Origin: Congregibacter litoralis KT71
Lineage (GTDB): Bacteria; Pseudomonadota; Gammaproteobacteria; Pseudomonadales; Halieaceae
Direction of reading: 5' to 3'
Length of the DNA stretch: 64,000 bases
Assembly: GCF_000153125.2 (NCBI RefSeq)
Contig: NZ_CM002299.1
Coordinates: forward strand, 2,738,828 to 2,802,827
The notes under the pieces are model-generated. The model had not been told where the DNA came from, ran no database searches, and saw only the letters and a program-made list of their open reading frames with translations. The number at the start of each line of letters is the position of its first letter. The stretch's first letter is position 1. The translations under genes and the position numbers were made by a program. Below, piece after piece: positions 15,868 to 25,297 of this stretch.

Positions 15868-17000
15868 AATCGCTCCGCTGCCTCCAGAAGAATGTCGTCG
15901 GACTTTGCAAAGCAGAAACGCAGGACGCTCTGCGTTGGCGGATTCTCATAAAAGACCGACACGGGTATGGACGCAACACCAATCTCCCGGGTCCAGCGTT
16001 CGCTCAGCGCCGTGTCTGACTCGTCGCTGATATCAGCGAAATCCAGAAGCTGAAAAAAACTGCCGGCCGTGGGCGTCCAGGAAAACCTCGATTCCGATAA
16101 GGCAGACAGGAACAGGTCCCTGCGGCGCTCATAGTCGCTGGCAAGCTTTACGGGGTACCGGGGCTGTGCCTCAAAAAAATCAGCTAAAGCGTGCTGTACC
16201 GGCGTCACCGCAACAAATGCGACGTACTGATGGACTTTTCTCAACTCAGCGGTTAAGGCAGGCGGCGCCACGCAGTAGCCGGTTTTCCAGCCCGTGACAC
16301 TGAGCGTCTTACCAAAGGAAAAGTGTGCAAAGCTGCGCTCTTTTAACACGGGGTGCTGAAGTACGCTTCGGTGCTGACGCCCATCGAAGACAAGATGTTC
16401 GTAGACCTCGTCACTGCACACATAAAAATCGTGCTTTTCAGCGAGGAGAGCCAGAACATCAAGGTCTGCGGCGCTGACAACACTGCCACAGGGGTTATGG
16501 GGGCTGTTGAGCATGAACAGCTTGGTTTTCGGGCTGATGGCCTCCTCTACCCGATCCCAGTCGATGGCAAAGCTTCCCGCCGTGAGCGGCACGTGTACAG
16601 CGCGTCCACCGGCGAGCGCTATAGCGGGCTCATAGCTGTCGTAAACAGGATCGAGCACGATCACTTCGTCGCCCCCTTCCACTACCGCCGTGATCGCGCA
16701 GAAAATGCCCTCCGTTGCCCCGGGAACGACGGTGATTTCCTCTTCAGGATCTACCGTCACCTTGCGGTGCAAGGCGAGCTGCCCCGCAATCGCCTCACGA
16801 AGCCGTGGTAATCCGGCCATGGGGGCATACTGGTTATGGCCCTGTACAGCATGCTCACCCAGAGCCCGCGCGAGCCCCTCTGGGGGGGCGAAGTCCGGAA
16901 AGCCCTGAGAAAGGTTCAGGGCATTGTGGGTCTGAGCAAGACCCGACATCCGGGTAAAAATAGTGGTACCTACCTGCGGTAACTTGCTTTTCAGTGGCAT
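15855..17000 (-). CDS. PLP-dependent aminotransferase, methionine/kynurenine type (YbdL-like)
   Basis: 381 residues, fold-type I class I/II aminotransferase. The PLP lysine is Lys231 in SFGKTLSVTGWKTGY. Other PLP contacts are NSPHNPCG near 165-172 and CSDEVY near 195-200. The sequence is closest in style to YbdL, which uses methionine, histidine and phenylalanine with keto-acid acceptors. Gene order with an omega-amidase suggests recycling of 4-methylthio-2-oxobutanoate to methionine with glutamine as donor. It is the upstream gene of the pair; the promoter should lie in 17001-17091, shared divergently with the next gene. Confidence 0.85.
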   Translation of the reverse strand: MPLKSKLPQVGTTIFTRMSGLAQTHNALNLSQGFPDFAPPEGLARALGEHAVQGHNQYAPMAGLPRLREAIAGQLALHRKVTVDPEEEITVVPGATEGIFCAITAVVEGGDEVIVLDPVYDSYEPAIALAGGRAVHVPLTAGSFAIDWDRVEEAISPKTKLFMLNSPHNPCGSVVSAADLDVLALLAEKHDFYVCSDEVYEHLVFDGRQHRSVLQHPVLKERSFAHFSFGKTLSVTGWKTGYCVAPPALTAELRKVHQYVAFVAVTPVQHALADFFEAQPRYPVKLASDYERRRDLFLSALSESRFSWTPTAGSFFQLLDFADISDESDTALSERWTREIGVASIPVSVFYENPPTQSVLRFCFAKSDDILLEAAERLCAI

Positions 17001-17091
17001 TGCGAGGCGCTTTTACGATAAAACCCAGAGCATACAATAGTGCAAAGAATTTCGTTCTAACATCTGTTGCTGGATACAAGAGGTAACGACC

Positions 17092-18492
17092 ATGACCCTG
17101 ATCAGCGAACTCACGACTCTTCTCGGCGCCGGCGGCGTTCTGACGGGCACCGACGTCACATCACGCGCCGCCGGTGTCTGGCGTGCAGACCCCCTCGATG
17201 CTCTGGCCATCGCCCGGCCACGATCCACCTCAGAGGTAGCCGGGGTATTGAAGCTGTGTCACGCCGAAGGGGTTTCCGTCGTTACCCAGGGAGGACTCAC
17301 GGGCCTGGTTCACGGTGCCGATGCGACCCCTGAGCAACTGATCCTGTCCTTGGAGAGGATGCGCAGCATTGAGTCCATTGATCCCATCCAGCGAACCGCC
17401 ACGGTGGAGGCCGGTGTTACCCTACAGGCGCTGCAGGAGGCGGCCGAGGAGCATCAATTGGCTTTCCCCCTGGATCTTGGCGCGCGGGGCACGGCGACGG
17501 TGGGCGGTAATGCCGCAACCAACGCCGGGGGCAATCGTGTCATACGCTACGGCATGATGCGGGATATGGTGCTGGGTGTTGAGGCGGTTCTGGCCGATGG
17601 CACGGTGGTTTCGTCCATGAACCATCTCATCAAGAACAACGCGGGTTACGACCTCAAGCAGCTGTTCCTGGGATCCGAGGGTACGCTGGGCGTGATAACC
17701 CGCCTGGTTCTGCGATTGCGCGAGGCTCCCAGCTCGCAGAATGTTGCTTTTGTGGCTTTCGCTGACTTTCCATCTGTGCCCAGGATGTTAAAACGCGTAG
17801 ACCGTGAGTTAGGCGGTGCCCTTTCTGCCTATGAGGTACTCTGGAAAAACTTTTACCGTCTCGTGACGGAAGCGCCGGCGAGCAACCAACCGCCCCTTGC
17901 CGCGGACTACCCCTACTATGCGCTCATCGAAGCTCAGGGAAACAATGACAAGATCGACAAACAACGGTTCGAAGAGGTACTCGAGGGCGCCCTGGAGGAC
18001 GGAGATATCGTCGACGCGGTAATTGCACAGTCCTCCACAGAGCGACAAAAACTCTGGTCCATCCGCGATGACGTGGAGCAGACCTTCCGCTACGGTCCAC
18101 CCGTGGTGTTTGACGTATCCCTTCCCATTGCCGCCATGGAGACCTATGTGGCGAAAATCAGTGCTGCGCTGGATGAGCAACTGGACAAGGCAATCTGCTG
18201 GGTATTCGGCCACCTGGGCGACGGCAATCTGCATATCATTGTTCAGACCGAAGCGGGTGATGCTCCGCAGTCTCGCGAAACCATTGAGCGCACGATTTAT
18301 GGCCCCCTGGAAAAAATCGGCGGGTCTGTTTCGGCGGAACATGGTATCGGCTTTGAGAAAAAACCCTATCTCCATCTCTCTCGCTCCGCCACGGAAATCG
18401 GCCTCATGCAAAACCTTAAAGCCGCCCTGGATCCGCAGGGTATTTTAAATCCCGGCAAGATTATCGACGCACCGCAGAGCGCACTCCGATGA
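17092..18492 (+). CDS. FAD-binding D-2-hydroxyacid dehydrogenase (GlcD/D2HGDH family)
   Basis: 466 residues. An N-terminal PCMH-type FAD-binding domain covers about 30-215 (TSEVAGVLKLCHAEGVSVV, GGNAATNAGGN, YDLKQLFLGSEGTLGVIT). It is followed by the FAD-oxidase C domain with the metal-ligand motif GHLGDGNLHI near 381-390 and SAEHGIGFEKK near 422-432. Relatives oxidise D-lactate, glycolate or D-2-hydroxyglutarate with a quinone or ETF acceptor. The lone-subunit form and SAEHGIG favour a D-2-hydroxyglutarate or D-lactate type enzyme; the substrate is not fixed by sequence. GAGG precedes the ATG, and the stop overlaps the MscS gene by 4 bases. Confidence 0.85.
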   Translation: MTLISELTTLLGAGGVLTGTDVTSRAAGVWRADPLDALAIARPRSTSEVAGVLKLCHAEGVSVVTQGGLTGLVHGADATPEQLILSLERMRSIESIDPIQRTATVEAGVTLQALQEAAEEHQLAFPLDLGARGTATVGGNAATNAGGNRVIRYGMMRDMVLGVEAVLADGTVVSSMNHLIKNNAGYDLKQLFLGSEGTLGVITRLVLRLREAPSSQNVAFVAFADFPSVPRMLKRVDRELGGALSAYEVLWKNFYRLVTEAPASNQPPLAADYPYYALIEAQGNNDKIDKQRFEEVLEGALEDGDIVDAVIAQSSTERQKLWSIRDDVEQTFRYGPPVVFDVSLPIAAMETYVAKISAALDEQLDKAICWVFGHLGDGNLHIIVQTEAGDAPQSRETIERTIYGPLEKIGGSVSAEHGIGFEKKPYLHLSRSATEIGLMQNLKAALDPQGILNPGKIIDAPQSALR

Positions 18493-19538
18493 CCGATCTT
18501 TGGGGTATTGTCACGCCGGCCATACCCCTGCTGGCCACTCTTGGGATCGCCGCATCCCTGCTTGCGGGGGTCAATGCTGTGCTCCGCCGTCGATGGAAAG
18601 ATGTGCCCGACGCACAGTTTCAGTTTCAGCTCATCATGCTGGGCCTTACCCTGGCCTGCATGCTGGCGGTTGTCGCAGCGCTGCCCGTAGGCGACGTGCT
18701 TCGGGGACAGCTGCTGAGTCTCATTGGCCTGCTCCTCAGTGCCGCCATCGCACTCTCGTCAACAACCTTTATCGGCAACATCCTCGCGGGCATCATGCTC
18801 AAAACCATTCGCAAGGCCCGGCCGGGAGATTTCATTACCGTGGCTGAGCTCACGGGTCGGATTACGGAAATGGACTTGCTCCATACGGAGATACAAACGG
18901 AGTTCCGCGACCTCGTCACCGTCCCGAACATCTTCATGGTGACCCAGCCCCTGAAGGTCGTCCGCGCCTCCGGTTCCATAATCACCGGGGAGGTATCCCT
19001 GGGCTATGACGTTCCCCACCACCACGTAAAAAAGGCCCTGCTCCTCGCTGCAGAAAGCGCTGGTCTCACCGATTGTTTTGTCCACGTGCGTGAACTTGGC
19101 GACTTCGCCATCACCTATCGGGTGGCCGGACTCCTCGAAGACATCCGCAGCCTCATATCCGCAAAGTCTGCCTTGCTGACCGCAATGCTGGACGCCCTCA
19201 GCGATGAAGGCATCGAAATCGTGTCACCCAACTTTATGAACACCCGACAACTCGCCACCGAGCACAAGGTGCTTCCCAGGCAGAGAGGCACTGCTACCGT
19301 TGCCGACATTGAAACTCTTGCGGAGGATATAGCTTTCGACAAGGCCGAGGACGCAGCGTCCGCTGAGAAAATCCGCGAGGCCCTGCGTGAGACCGAACTG
19401 GCCCTCGAAGGCTTAAAGGCGCAGCGCAACGGCGAGGACAACGATCAACAGCTGCATACGCTCAAACGCAAGCAAGACCGTTTGGAGAAACTCCTCGCTC
19501 ACGCCCTGGCGCAGATCAAGACAGACAACGCGGATTAG
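18489..19538 (+). CDS. Small-conductance mechanosensitive channel (MscS family)
   Basis: 349 residues. Three membrane helices lie at about 8-28, 46-68 and 75-100. The pore-lining third helix runs into FIGNILAGIMLKTIRKARPGD, then the MscS beta domain (DFITVAELTGRITEMDLL, VTVPN) and an alpha/beta domain. An unusual charged C-terminal extension (about 255-349), rich in Glu, Lys and Ala, is likely coiled coil. It should release solutes during hypo-osmotic shock. The ATGA overlap with the dehydrogenase gene shows co-transcription, without an obvious functional link. Confidence 0.87.
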   Translation: MTDLWGIVTPAIPLLATLGIAASLLAGVNAVLRRRWKDVPDAQFQFQLIMLGLTLACMLAVVAALPVGDVLRGQLLSLIGLLLSAAIALSSTTFIGNILAGIMLKTIRKARPGDFITVAELTGRITEMDLLHTEIQTEFRDLVTVPNIFMVTQPLKVVRASGSIITGEVSLGYDVPHHHVKKALLLAAESAGLTDCFVHVRELGDFAITYRVAGLLEDIRSLISAKSALLTAMLDALSDEGIEIVSPNFMNTRQLATEHKVLPRQRGTATVADIETLAEDIAFDKAEDAASAEKIREALRETELALEGLKAQRNGEDNDQQLHTLKRKQDRLEKLLAHALAQIKTDNAD

Positions 19539-19667
19539 GTACTAGCTGCGATGCAAAGCCTCGATCCCGGCAGACGCTGGGTGGATCCACATCGCCTTTT
19601 ATAGGCTTCGGTCAGCTTAGGCCCGCTTAGATCGTTGTGTTTAAGTCGCCGTCTACATTCTCGCGCT

Positions 19668-21269
19668 TCAACTGCGCTGGTAGTCCTTCAGAATCGCCTT
19701 CGCAGCGTTCTTGCCGGGGAGGCCCGAGACCCCGCCGCCCGGATGGGCACCGGAGCCGCAAAGATAAACACCTTTTACCGGCATGCGATGATCGGCATAG
19801 CCACCCACGGGTCGCAGAGAGAAAATCTGATTCAAGGACAGCTTGCCATGAAAAATATCACCGCCCAACATATTCAGCTTGCGGTCTATATCCAAGGGTG
19901 AGTTGATCTGGCGCCCTACAATCGCGTCGCGGAAGTTGGGGGCGTACTGAGTCACCACGTTGATAATTTCATCGGCAACCTGCTCCTTGATCTCGTCCCA
20001 GCTCTGTTCATCGGGTAGATGCCGGCGAAAATGCTGGCAGAAAAGACTCATCACGTGCTGGCCCGGAGGTGCGAGGGAATCATCCACCAGTGTCGGTATG
20101 CACATGGAAATCACCGGCTGAGACGCCCAGCCTTTGCTGTGCGCCTCACGATAGGCATCACTCATGTAGTCAAGGGACGGACAGATATCGATGGTGTTCT
20201 GCATAGCCATCAATCCCTGCTCATCGTGTTCAACGCTCTCAAAGCGCGGCAGCTCTGACAGGGCCACGTTCATTCGAAAGGTGGCTGACTCACTCTGGTA
20301 TCCCCTGATGCGTTGCCGAAAATCCTCCGGTGTCTCTGCCATATCAATCAATTGACCAAAGAGCACCCGGGGATGCGTATTGGAAGCAAGCACCTTAGCC
20401 GAGAAGCGTCGACCATTCTCCAGGGTCACGCCTTTGGCCGTCCCCTCTTCAACCTCCACCCTGGCAACGGCCGCATCCGTGAGAATTTCCACGCCCAGCG
20501 ATTCACAGTAGCTCGCCATCGCTTCGCTGATCGCGCCCATACCACCGCGGGCGTAGGACCATGCACCGGTGCGTCCATCGATGTCGCCGAACACGTGATG
20601 CAAGAGCACGTAGGCCGTGCCCGGCGTGTAGGCGTCAGCGTAGTTTCCGATAATGCCCTCAAAACCGTAGAGTCCCTTGACCACGTCACTTTCGAACCAG
20701 CGGTCAAGCACGTCGCCGATGGACATGGTCATCAGCTCGCTCAGTTCGATTTGTCGCCGGGCGGACAGACGCCGAAAGGCATTAGCCTGACGCAGCAGTC
20801 GCCACAGATCGCCCAGTCCGCCACCAAAATTCGGCGGAATTTCTCGGGCGATACCGCGCACCAGCTCACCCATGTCCTCCAGCATGTTCTCAAAGGCAGG
20901 AAAAGCGTCGGCATCAGCCTTGGAAAAACGCGCGATGGCGGCCTGTGCCGCGGCAGTATCGCGGGGCAAATACAGGTGGTCTTTCGGCAGGAGAGACAGG
21001 GAGCCACCGGGACGGTGTATCAGTGTCAGTCCATGCTTTTCCAGCTCAAGATCCTCCATCACGGATTGATCCAGCAAACTCACGAGGTAGGAAAACACCG
21101 AGTTGCGAAACCCGGGATGAAATTCTTCCGTGAGGGCCGCACCGCCGACTACGCCACGCCGCTCAAGCACACGGACGGTGAGACCACTGCGGGCAAGATA
21201 AGCCGCACAGCACAGCCCGTTGTGCCCGGCACCGATGACGATCGCGTCCGTGGTGTCGCTCAAAGCCAT
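19668..21269 (-). CDS. FAD-dependent oxidoreductase, phytoene desaturase-like (PYROXD2/CrtI family)
   Basis: 533 residues. The N-terminal dinucleotide fold is VIGAGHNGLCCAAYLARSG at 11-29, with ERRGVVGGAA next. The C-terminus has the second FAD-contact motif VYLCGSGAHPGGGVSGLPG. This is the CrtI/PYROXD2-like branch of amine-oxidase-type flavoproteins. Many such proteins outside carotenoid clusters have no known substrate, and no carotenoid genes are visible here. It follows the S9 peptidase gene by 18 bases on the same strand, so the two are probably co-transcribed. Confidence 0.83.
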   Translation of the reverse strand: MALSDTTDAIVIGAGHNGLCCAAYLARSGLTVRVLERRGVVGGAALTEEFHPGFRNSVFSYLVSLLDQSVMEDLELEKHGLTLIHRPGGSLSLLPKDHLYLPRDTAAAQAAIARFSKADADAFPAFENMLEDMGELVRGIAREIPPNFGGGLGDLWRLLRQANAFRRLSARRQIELSELMTMSIGDVLDRWFESDVVKGLYGFEGIIGNYADAYTPGTAYVLLHHVFGDIDGRTGAWSYARGGMGAISEAMASYCESLGVEILTDAAVARVEVEEGTAKGVTLENGRRFSAKVLASNTHPRVLFGQLIDMAETPEDFRQRIRGYQSESATFRMNVALSELPRFESVEHDEQGLMAMQNTIDICPSLDYMSDAYREAHSKGWASQPVISMCIPTLVDDSLAPPGQHVMSLFCQHFRRHLPDEQSWDEIKEQVADEIINVVTQYAPNFRDAIVGRQINSPLDIDRKLNMLGGDIFHGKLSLNQIFSLRPVGGYADHRMPVKGVYLCGSGAHPGGGVSGLPGKNAAKAILKDYQRS

Positions 21270-21287
21270 TTCCGGGTAAACGCTCCC

Positions 21288-23324
21288 CTAGTCCAGGTTG
21301 TCGATGAGGATTTCCGGCAGTTCATCCGCCGGATTCAAGCCCAGCACGCGGGCGTAAAAATACAGTTCCGCCTCCCGGGCTGCTATCTGGTTTTCGGCTT
21401 TTCTAAAACCGTGAGACTCTCCCTCAAAGGCGAGATAGGCCGTGGGCACCCCGCTGCTCTTGAGGGCGTCATAGATCATCTCTGATTGATTGGGGGGCAC
21501 GATGGGATCGTCGAGACCCTGCAATAGAAGCAGCGGTGCTTTAAAACCATCGAGGTGATGAATGGGAGATCGCTCTACATAAAGGTCCTTGCGCTCGGGA
21601 TAGGGTCCCACCAGTTGATCCAGGTACCGCGATTCGAACTTATGCGTGTCCTCGGCCAGGGCCTCAATATCTGAAACGCCATAATAGGAGGCGCCTGCGG
21701 CGAAGGCATCGTAAAAAGCGTGCACTGCGAGCGTTGTATAGCCCCCGGCGCTGCCACCGCGGATAATCAGGCGATCGGCATCCGCAAGCCCCTGCTCTGC
21801 AAGCCAGGTCGCGCCCGCAGCGGCGTCCTCAACATCGCTGATACCCCACTGGCCGTACAGTGCCCGTCGGTATTCCCGACCGAACCCGGTACTGCCGCGA
21901 TAGTTAAGATCAAGCACCGCAAATCCCCGGCTGGTCCAATAGTAGTGCTCCGGCCGGTAGCTCACGCCCGCCACGGAGGTCGGCCCCCCGTGGACACTCA
22001 CAATCAGCGGCGGCGCCGTCCCCGGAATGGCCTCCGCATTCGGGTTCTTGGGGGCAAAGTAAACGCCATAAGCCTCGCCACCGGTGGGCAAGGGGAAGGC
22101 GACCTGTTCGTATTGGGGTACCCATGCGACATCCAGGGCAGTGTCCGATGAGCGGCGGATGACGTTGTTAACGCTGCCCTTGAGACTGGCGCTTAGCAAC
22201 GCCGCGGGCTTGTCGGCAAAGCCCGCGGTGAAATACAGCTGACCGTCATCGTAGACAACGCTGCCGAAGCTCACAGCGCCCATTGGGAGCTCGCGAGTTT
22301 TTCCGTCTTTATCGAGATGCATCAGCGTTTCGACGCTCCCTTCCCGTGCAACAAACACCATGCTGCCATCGGGCAGGAACCAGTAGTAGCGACCACCGAT
22401 GGTCCAGGCGGGCCCGCCGATTTCCACATGCTCAAGACCCGTGTCGATGGCGGTAAAATCTGACCCGTCCACGCGATAGGGCTTCCACCAGTTGTCCCGG
22501 TCTGACAGCGCAATGAGCGTATTGTCGTCCCGCCATTGGGGATCGATCACGGACTCATCGCTCTTCGGGTTGTGAATGCGCAGATCCGTCAGCATGCCGG
22601 CCTCATCAAAACTGGCGCTGTGCAAGGTGGTGCTGTCCCAGGGCATATTCGGGTGCATCCAGCTTACAAATGCAATGTGCTTGCCGTCAGGTGACAGGCG
22701 GGGTGCGGAAACAAAATCCGTCCTCGAAAACAGCACGGTGCCCTCGGTTTCTTCATGGGGCGACAACGCGACAAGCGCGTTGACAGGCTCGCCCATGCCG
22801 CGGTGATCCTCGCGGATGCACAGGAGGCGCTCGCGCTGGCGGTCAAAGCTGCAACCGGCATATCGCAAATCAGTCTCGGGAGTGATAGGGACTGCTGCCT
22901 CGCCGGCGCGAAGGCGATAGAGGCGTTGATCCGAGAAATTGCTGAACCACAGCACGCCCCCATGGACCAGCAGACTGCCGCCGCCGTATTCCTGCACCCG
23001 GGTGCGCACATTGAAGCCTTCGTCGAGAATCTCCTCGGGCTCTGAGCCCGGCTGCCAGCGCATGATCGTCGTGCGACCGCCCTGCTCCGGTCGGGATTCA
23101 AGCCAGTAGAAATACTCGCCGTCCTTCGTGAGACCGCCGATGCCGCGACTTCCCTCCACCAGTGACGCCGCGGTGATAATGGAAGGCCAGCTACCAAAGG
23201 GAAGCGCGTCCGCAATGACCTCATCCCCGACGGCCTCTATGGCTTTGGAAGCCTCATGATCTGACTGCTCGCTACACGCCATAAGTAACCCCATCAAAGA
23301 CATCAGAAAAATTCTTGCGATCAT
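21288..23324 (-). CDS. S9 family peptidase lipoprotein (acylaminoacyl/prolyl oligopeptidase type)
   Basis: 678 residues. A lipoprotein signal (LLMAC, Cys17) is followed by a seven-bladed propeller (about 50-400) and an alpha/beta-hydrolase peptidase domain. The triad is visible: Ser in RGGSAGGYTT, Asp in GLDDPIVPP and His in ESHGFRKAEN near the C-terminus. The domain order and GGSAGG fit the DPP/acylaminoacyl-peptidase branch of prolyl oligopeptidases. It should cleave short peptides in the envelope. Its promoter lies in the 214-base gap shared with the divergent crotonase gene. Confidence 0.88.
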   Translation of the reverse strand: MIARIFLMSLMGLLMACSEQSDHEASKAIEAVGDEVIADALPFGSWPSIITAASLVEGSRGIGGLTKDGEYFYWLESRPEQGGRTTIMRWQPGSEPEEILDEGFNVRTRVQEYGGGSLLVHGGVLWFSNFSDQRLYRLRAGEAAVPITPETDLRYAGCSFDRQRERLLCIREDHRGMGEPVNALVALSPHEETEGTVLFSRTDFVSAPRLSPDGKHIAFVSWMHPNMPWDSTTLHSASFDEAGMLTDLRIHNPKSDESVIDPQWRDDNTLIALSDRDNWWKPYRVDGSDFTAIDTGLEHVEIGGPAWTIGGRYYWFLPDGSMVFVAREGSVETLMHLDKDGKTRELPMGAVSFGSVVYDDGQLYFTAGFADKPAALLSASLKGSVNNVIRRSSDTALDVAWVPQYEQVAFPLPTGGEAYGVYFAPKNPNAEAIPGTAPPLIVSVHGGPTSVAGVSYRPEHYYWTSRGFAVLDLNYRGSTGFGREYRRALYGQWGISDVEDAAAGATWLAEQGLADADRLIIRGGSAGGYTTLAVHAFYDAFAAGASYYGVSDIEALAEDTHKFESRYLDQLVGPYPERKDLYVERSPIHHLDGFKAPLLLLQGLDDPIVPPNQSEMIYDALKSSGVPTAYLAFEGESHGFRKAENQIAAREAELYFYARVLGLNPADELPEILIDNLD

Positions 23325-23538
23325 CGTTTACCACCCGTGTGAATGGCGCATAGGGCCCGGGGGATTTTTTTTCAAATCCCTGCCGAATTCCGGTCTCGAA
23401 TCGTTTAACCTTGTACCGTCCCAATACACCGTTTTAACAAAACCATCGCAGCCACGTACAGCACCGAAGCAGACGCTACTTTGCATTCAAGCACCAGTTG
23501 CTTTGTACACGAGCACGACAGCCAAGGAGAGCAACACC

Positions 23539-24318
23539 ATGTCACAGGTAGACGTTACTACTGCCAATCACATCATGCATTTACATCTTACCCGACCCGA
23601 GAAATATAACGCTCTGAGTCTGGAAATGTACGGTGCGCTGGCGGAAGCTCTCCATCGTCTGGAGACGGATCCGGACCTCCGAGTGGCAGTAATCTCTGCC
23701 GAAGGTCGCAACTTCACCGCGGGCGTCGAGCTCGACCAGTGGGCGCCCTATTTCGGCGGCGGCGAGGGCTGGCCCGTTGGCGAGGGGAGAATCGATCCCA
23801 TGGGCGTCACGGGACCGCAGCACAGCAAGCCGGTGGTTATCGCGGTCCAGGGCTATTGCTTTACCTGGGGCGTTGAAATGCTGCTGAACACGGAAATCCG
23901 CGTTGCCGCTACGGATACACAGTTTCAGATGCTGGAGGTTCAGCGAGGTCTGTTCCCCTGCGGTGGCGCCACCTTTCGCCTGCCCCGGGAGATAGGTTGG
24001 GGTAATGCCCAACGTGTGCTGCTCACGGGCGATCGCTGGAGCGCGGAAGAGGCCCTGCGCTGGGGCATGGTGCAAGAACTCACGGAACCCGGCGCGCAGG
24101 TGGATCGGGCCATGGAGCTTGCCACCTCGATAGCCGATGCCGCACCCCTGGGCGTACAGGGACTGTTGTCAGCCAGCCGCTACTCCCTGGAAAATGACCG
24201 CGATGCCTGCGCCAGGCAGATATTCAAGCAACTGGTGCCCATCATGAAAAGTGAGGATGCCGCCGAAGGCGTACAATCCTTCATGGAGCGGCGCAAAGCG
24301 CAATTCACTGGGCGCTGA
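23539..24318 (+). CDS. Enoyl-CoA hydratase/isomerase family protein (crotonase)
   Basis: 259 residues from the ATG at 23539, with AAGGAGAG upstream; an earlier in-frame ATG at 23503 lacks a site. The crotonase fold shows the first oxyanion-hole strand NFTAGVELDQWAP and the second, GYCFTWGVEML, where the usual GxAxGGG is altered to FTWGVE. A glutamate in LEVQRGLFP sits where the catalytic Glu is expected. The atypical oxyanion loop means the reaction (hydratase, isomerase or hydrolase) is uncertain. A probable terminator follows the stop. Confidence 0.82.
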   Translation: MSQVDVTTANHIMHLHLTRPEKYNALSLEMYGALAEALHRLETDPDLRVAVISAEGRNFTAGVELDQWAPYFGGGEGWPVGEGRIDPMGVTGPQHSKPVVIAVQGYCFTWGVEMLLNTEIRVAATDTQFQMLEVQRGLFPCGGATFRLPREIGWGNAQRVLLTGDRWSAEEALRWGMVQELTEPGAQVDRAMELATSIADAAPLGVQGLLSASRYSLENDRDACARQIFKQLVPIMKSEDAAEGVQSFMERRKAQFTGR

Positions 24319-24324
24319 GCCCCG

Positions 24325-24345
24325 GGGCGTCTCCGCGAGGCGCCC
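24325..24345 (+). terminator. Probable terminator after the crotonase gene
   Basis: A 9-bp stem (GGGCGTCTC against GAGGCGCCC, one mismatch) with a 3-base loop is followed by TTT. It begins 7 bases after the crotonase stop and could end or attenuate transcription before the alpha/beta hydrolase. Confidence 0.5.
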
Positions 24346-24398
24346 TTTCAGGGACCACCGCAATACATTTTCGTGTCACTTAACAGGACTTCACTTCC

Positions 24399-25289
24399 TT
24401 GCCTAACGTCAGCGTCAATACCATCAATCTCGAATACGAAAGTCACGGCAATCCCGAGAATCCGACGGTATTGCTGATTATGGGCCTCGGCACGCAGCTC
24501 ACGGGGTGGCCCCCTGCGTTCTGCGATTACCTGGTGGATCACGGCTATCACGTGCTGCGCTTTGATAATCGCGACATCGGGCTCTCGAGCCGTCTTGACC
24601 ACGAGCGGACGCCCAACATACCGGGACTGGTCATACTGAAGACCTTGAAGATGCCGGCTCCCGCACCTTATACCCTGGAGGACATGGCGGCGGACGCCAT
24701 CGGGCTCCTGGACGCGCTAAAGATCGACAAAGCTCATGTTGTGGGCGCCTCCATGGGAGGCATGATTGCCCAACTTATCGCCGTGCATTATCCCGAGCGC
24801 ACCCTCAGCCTAACCTCCATCATGTCGACCACGGGGCACCGCTCCCTACCCCGGGCGGATCGTGCGGCTACGAAGGCTCTGCTCCTCAAGCCCGACAACC
24901 CCGATGACCCGGCATCCATTATTGAGCGCAATGTTCGGGTGCGAAAAGCATTGCAGAGTCGCACCCACCCCAAAGATGACAGCGAGATTCGCCAGACGGC
25001 CACCGAGGCCGTCAATCGCGGCGGTTACTATCCCGAAGGCGTAGCACGACAACTTGCCGCCATTATTGTGGCGAAGGATCGGCGCAAGCTCCTCGCCCGC
25101 GTCGACGCGCCCTCATTGGTGATTCATGGGGAGGAAGACACGCTGGTGAAAGTAGAGTGTGGCATCGACACCGCCAAACACCTGAACGACAGCGAGCTGC
25201 GCATCTTGCCGGGCATGGCCCACGATCTTCCCACGCCTCTGCTCCAGGAAATCGCAGACGGCATTCACAGCGTCGCTCAGCGCGCCTGA
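24399..25289 (+). CDS. Alpha/beta hydrolase
   Basis: 296 residues using a TTG start at 24399 with AGGA 10 bases upstream. The core is a classic alpha/beta hydrolase: oxyanion region LLIMGLGTQLTGW, RFDNRDIGLSS, nucleophile elbow GASMGGMIA with the Ser near residue 118, Asp in HGEEDTLV and His in GMAHDLP. The style resembles esterases and lactonases of the RsbQ/haloperoxidase-like branch. It lies 8 bases ahead of dgcN, so it belongs to the D-glutamate unit. Its role there is unknown; deacylation of a conjugated substrate would be one possibility. Confidence 0.8.
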   Translation: MPNVSVNTINLEYESHGNPENPTVLLIMGLGTQLTGWPPAFCDYLVDHGYHVLRFDNRDIGLSSRLDHERTPNIPGLVILKTLKMPAPAPYTLEDMAADAIGLLDALKIDKAHVVGASMGGMIAQLIAVHYPERTLSLTSIMSTTGHRSLPRADRAATKALLLKPDNPDDPASIIERNVRVRKALQSRTHPKDDSEIRQTATEAVNRGGYYPEGVARQLAAIIVAKDRRKLLARVDAPSLVIHGEEDTLVKVECGIDTAKHLNDSELRILPGMAHDLPTPLLQEIADGIHSVAQRA

Positions 25290-25297
25290 GGACGGTT

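Noticed and set aside
20313..21485. A 390-residue plus-strand open frame
   Set aside because: It is antisense to the CrtI-like oxidoreductase and S9 peptidase genes, which have clear family motifs; its own composition is shadow-like.
25157..25297. N-terminal extension of dgcN
   Set aside because: The extension reads through the alpha/beta hydrolase gene in another frame; the ATG at 25298 has a good site and the conserved domain starts right after it.
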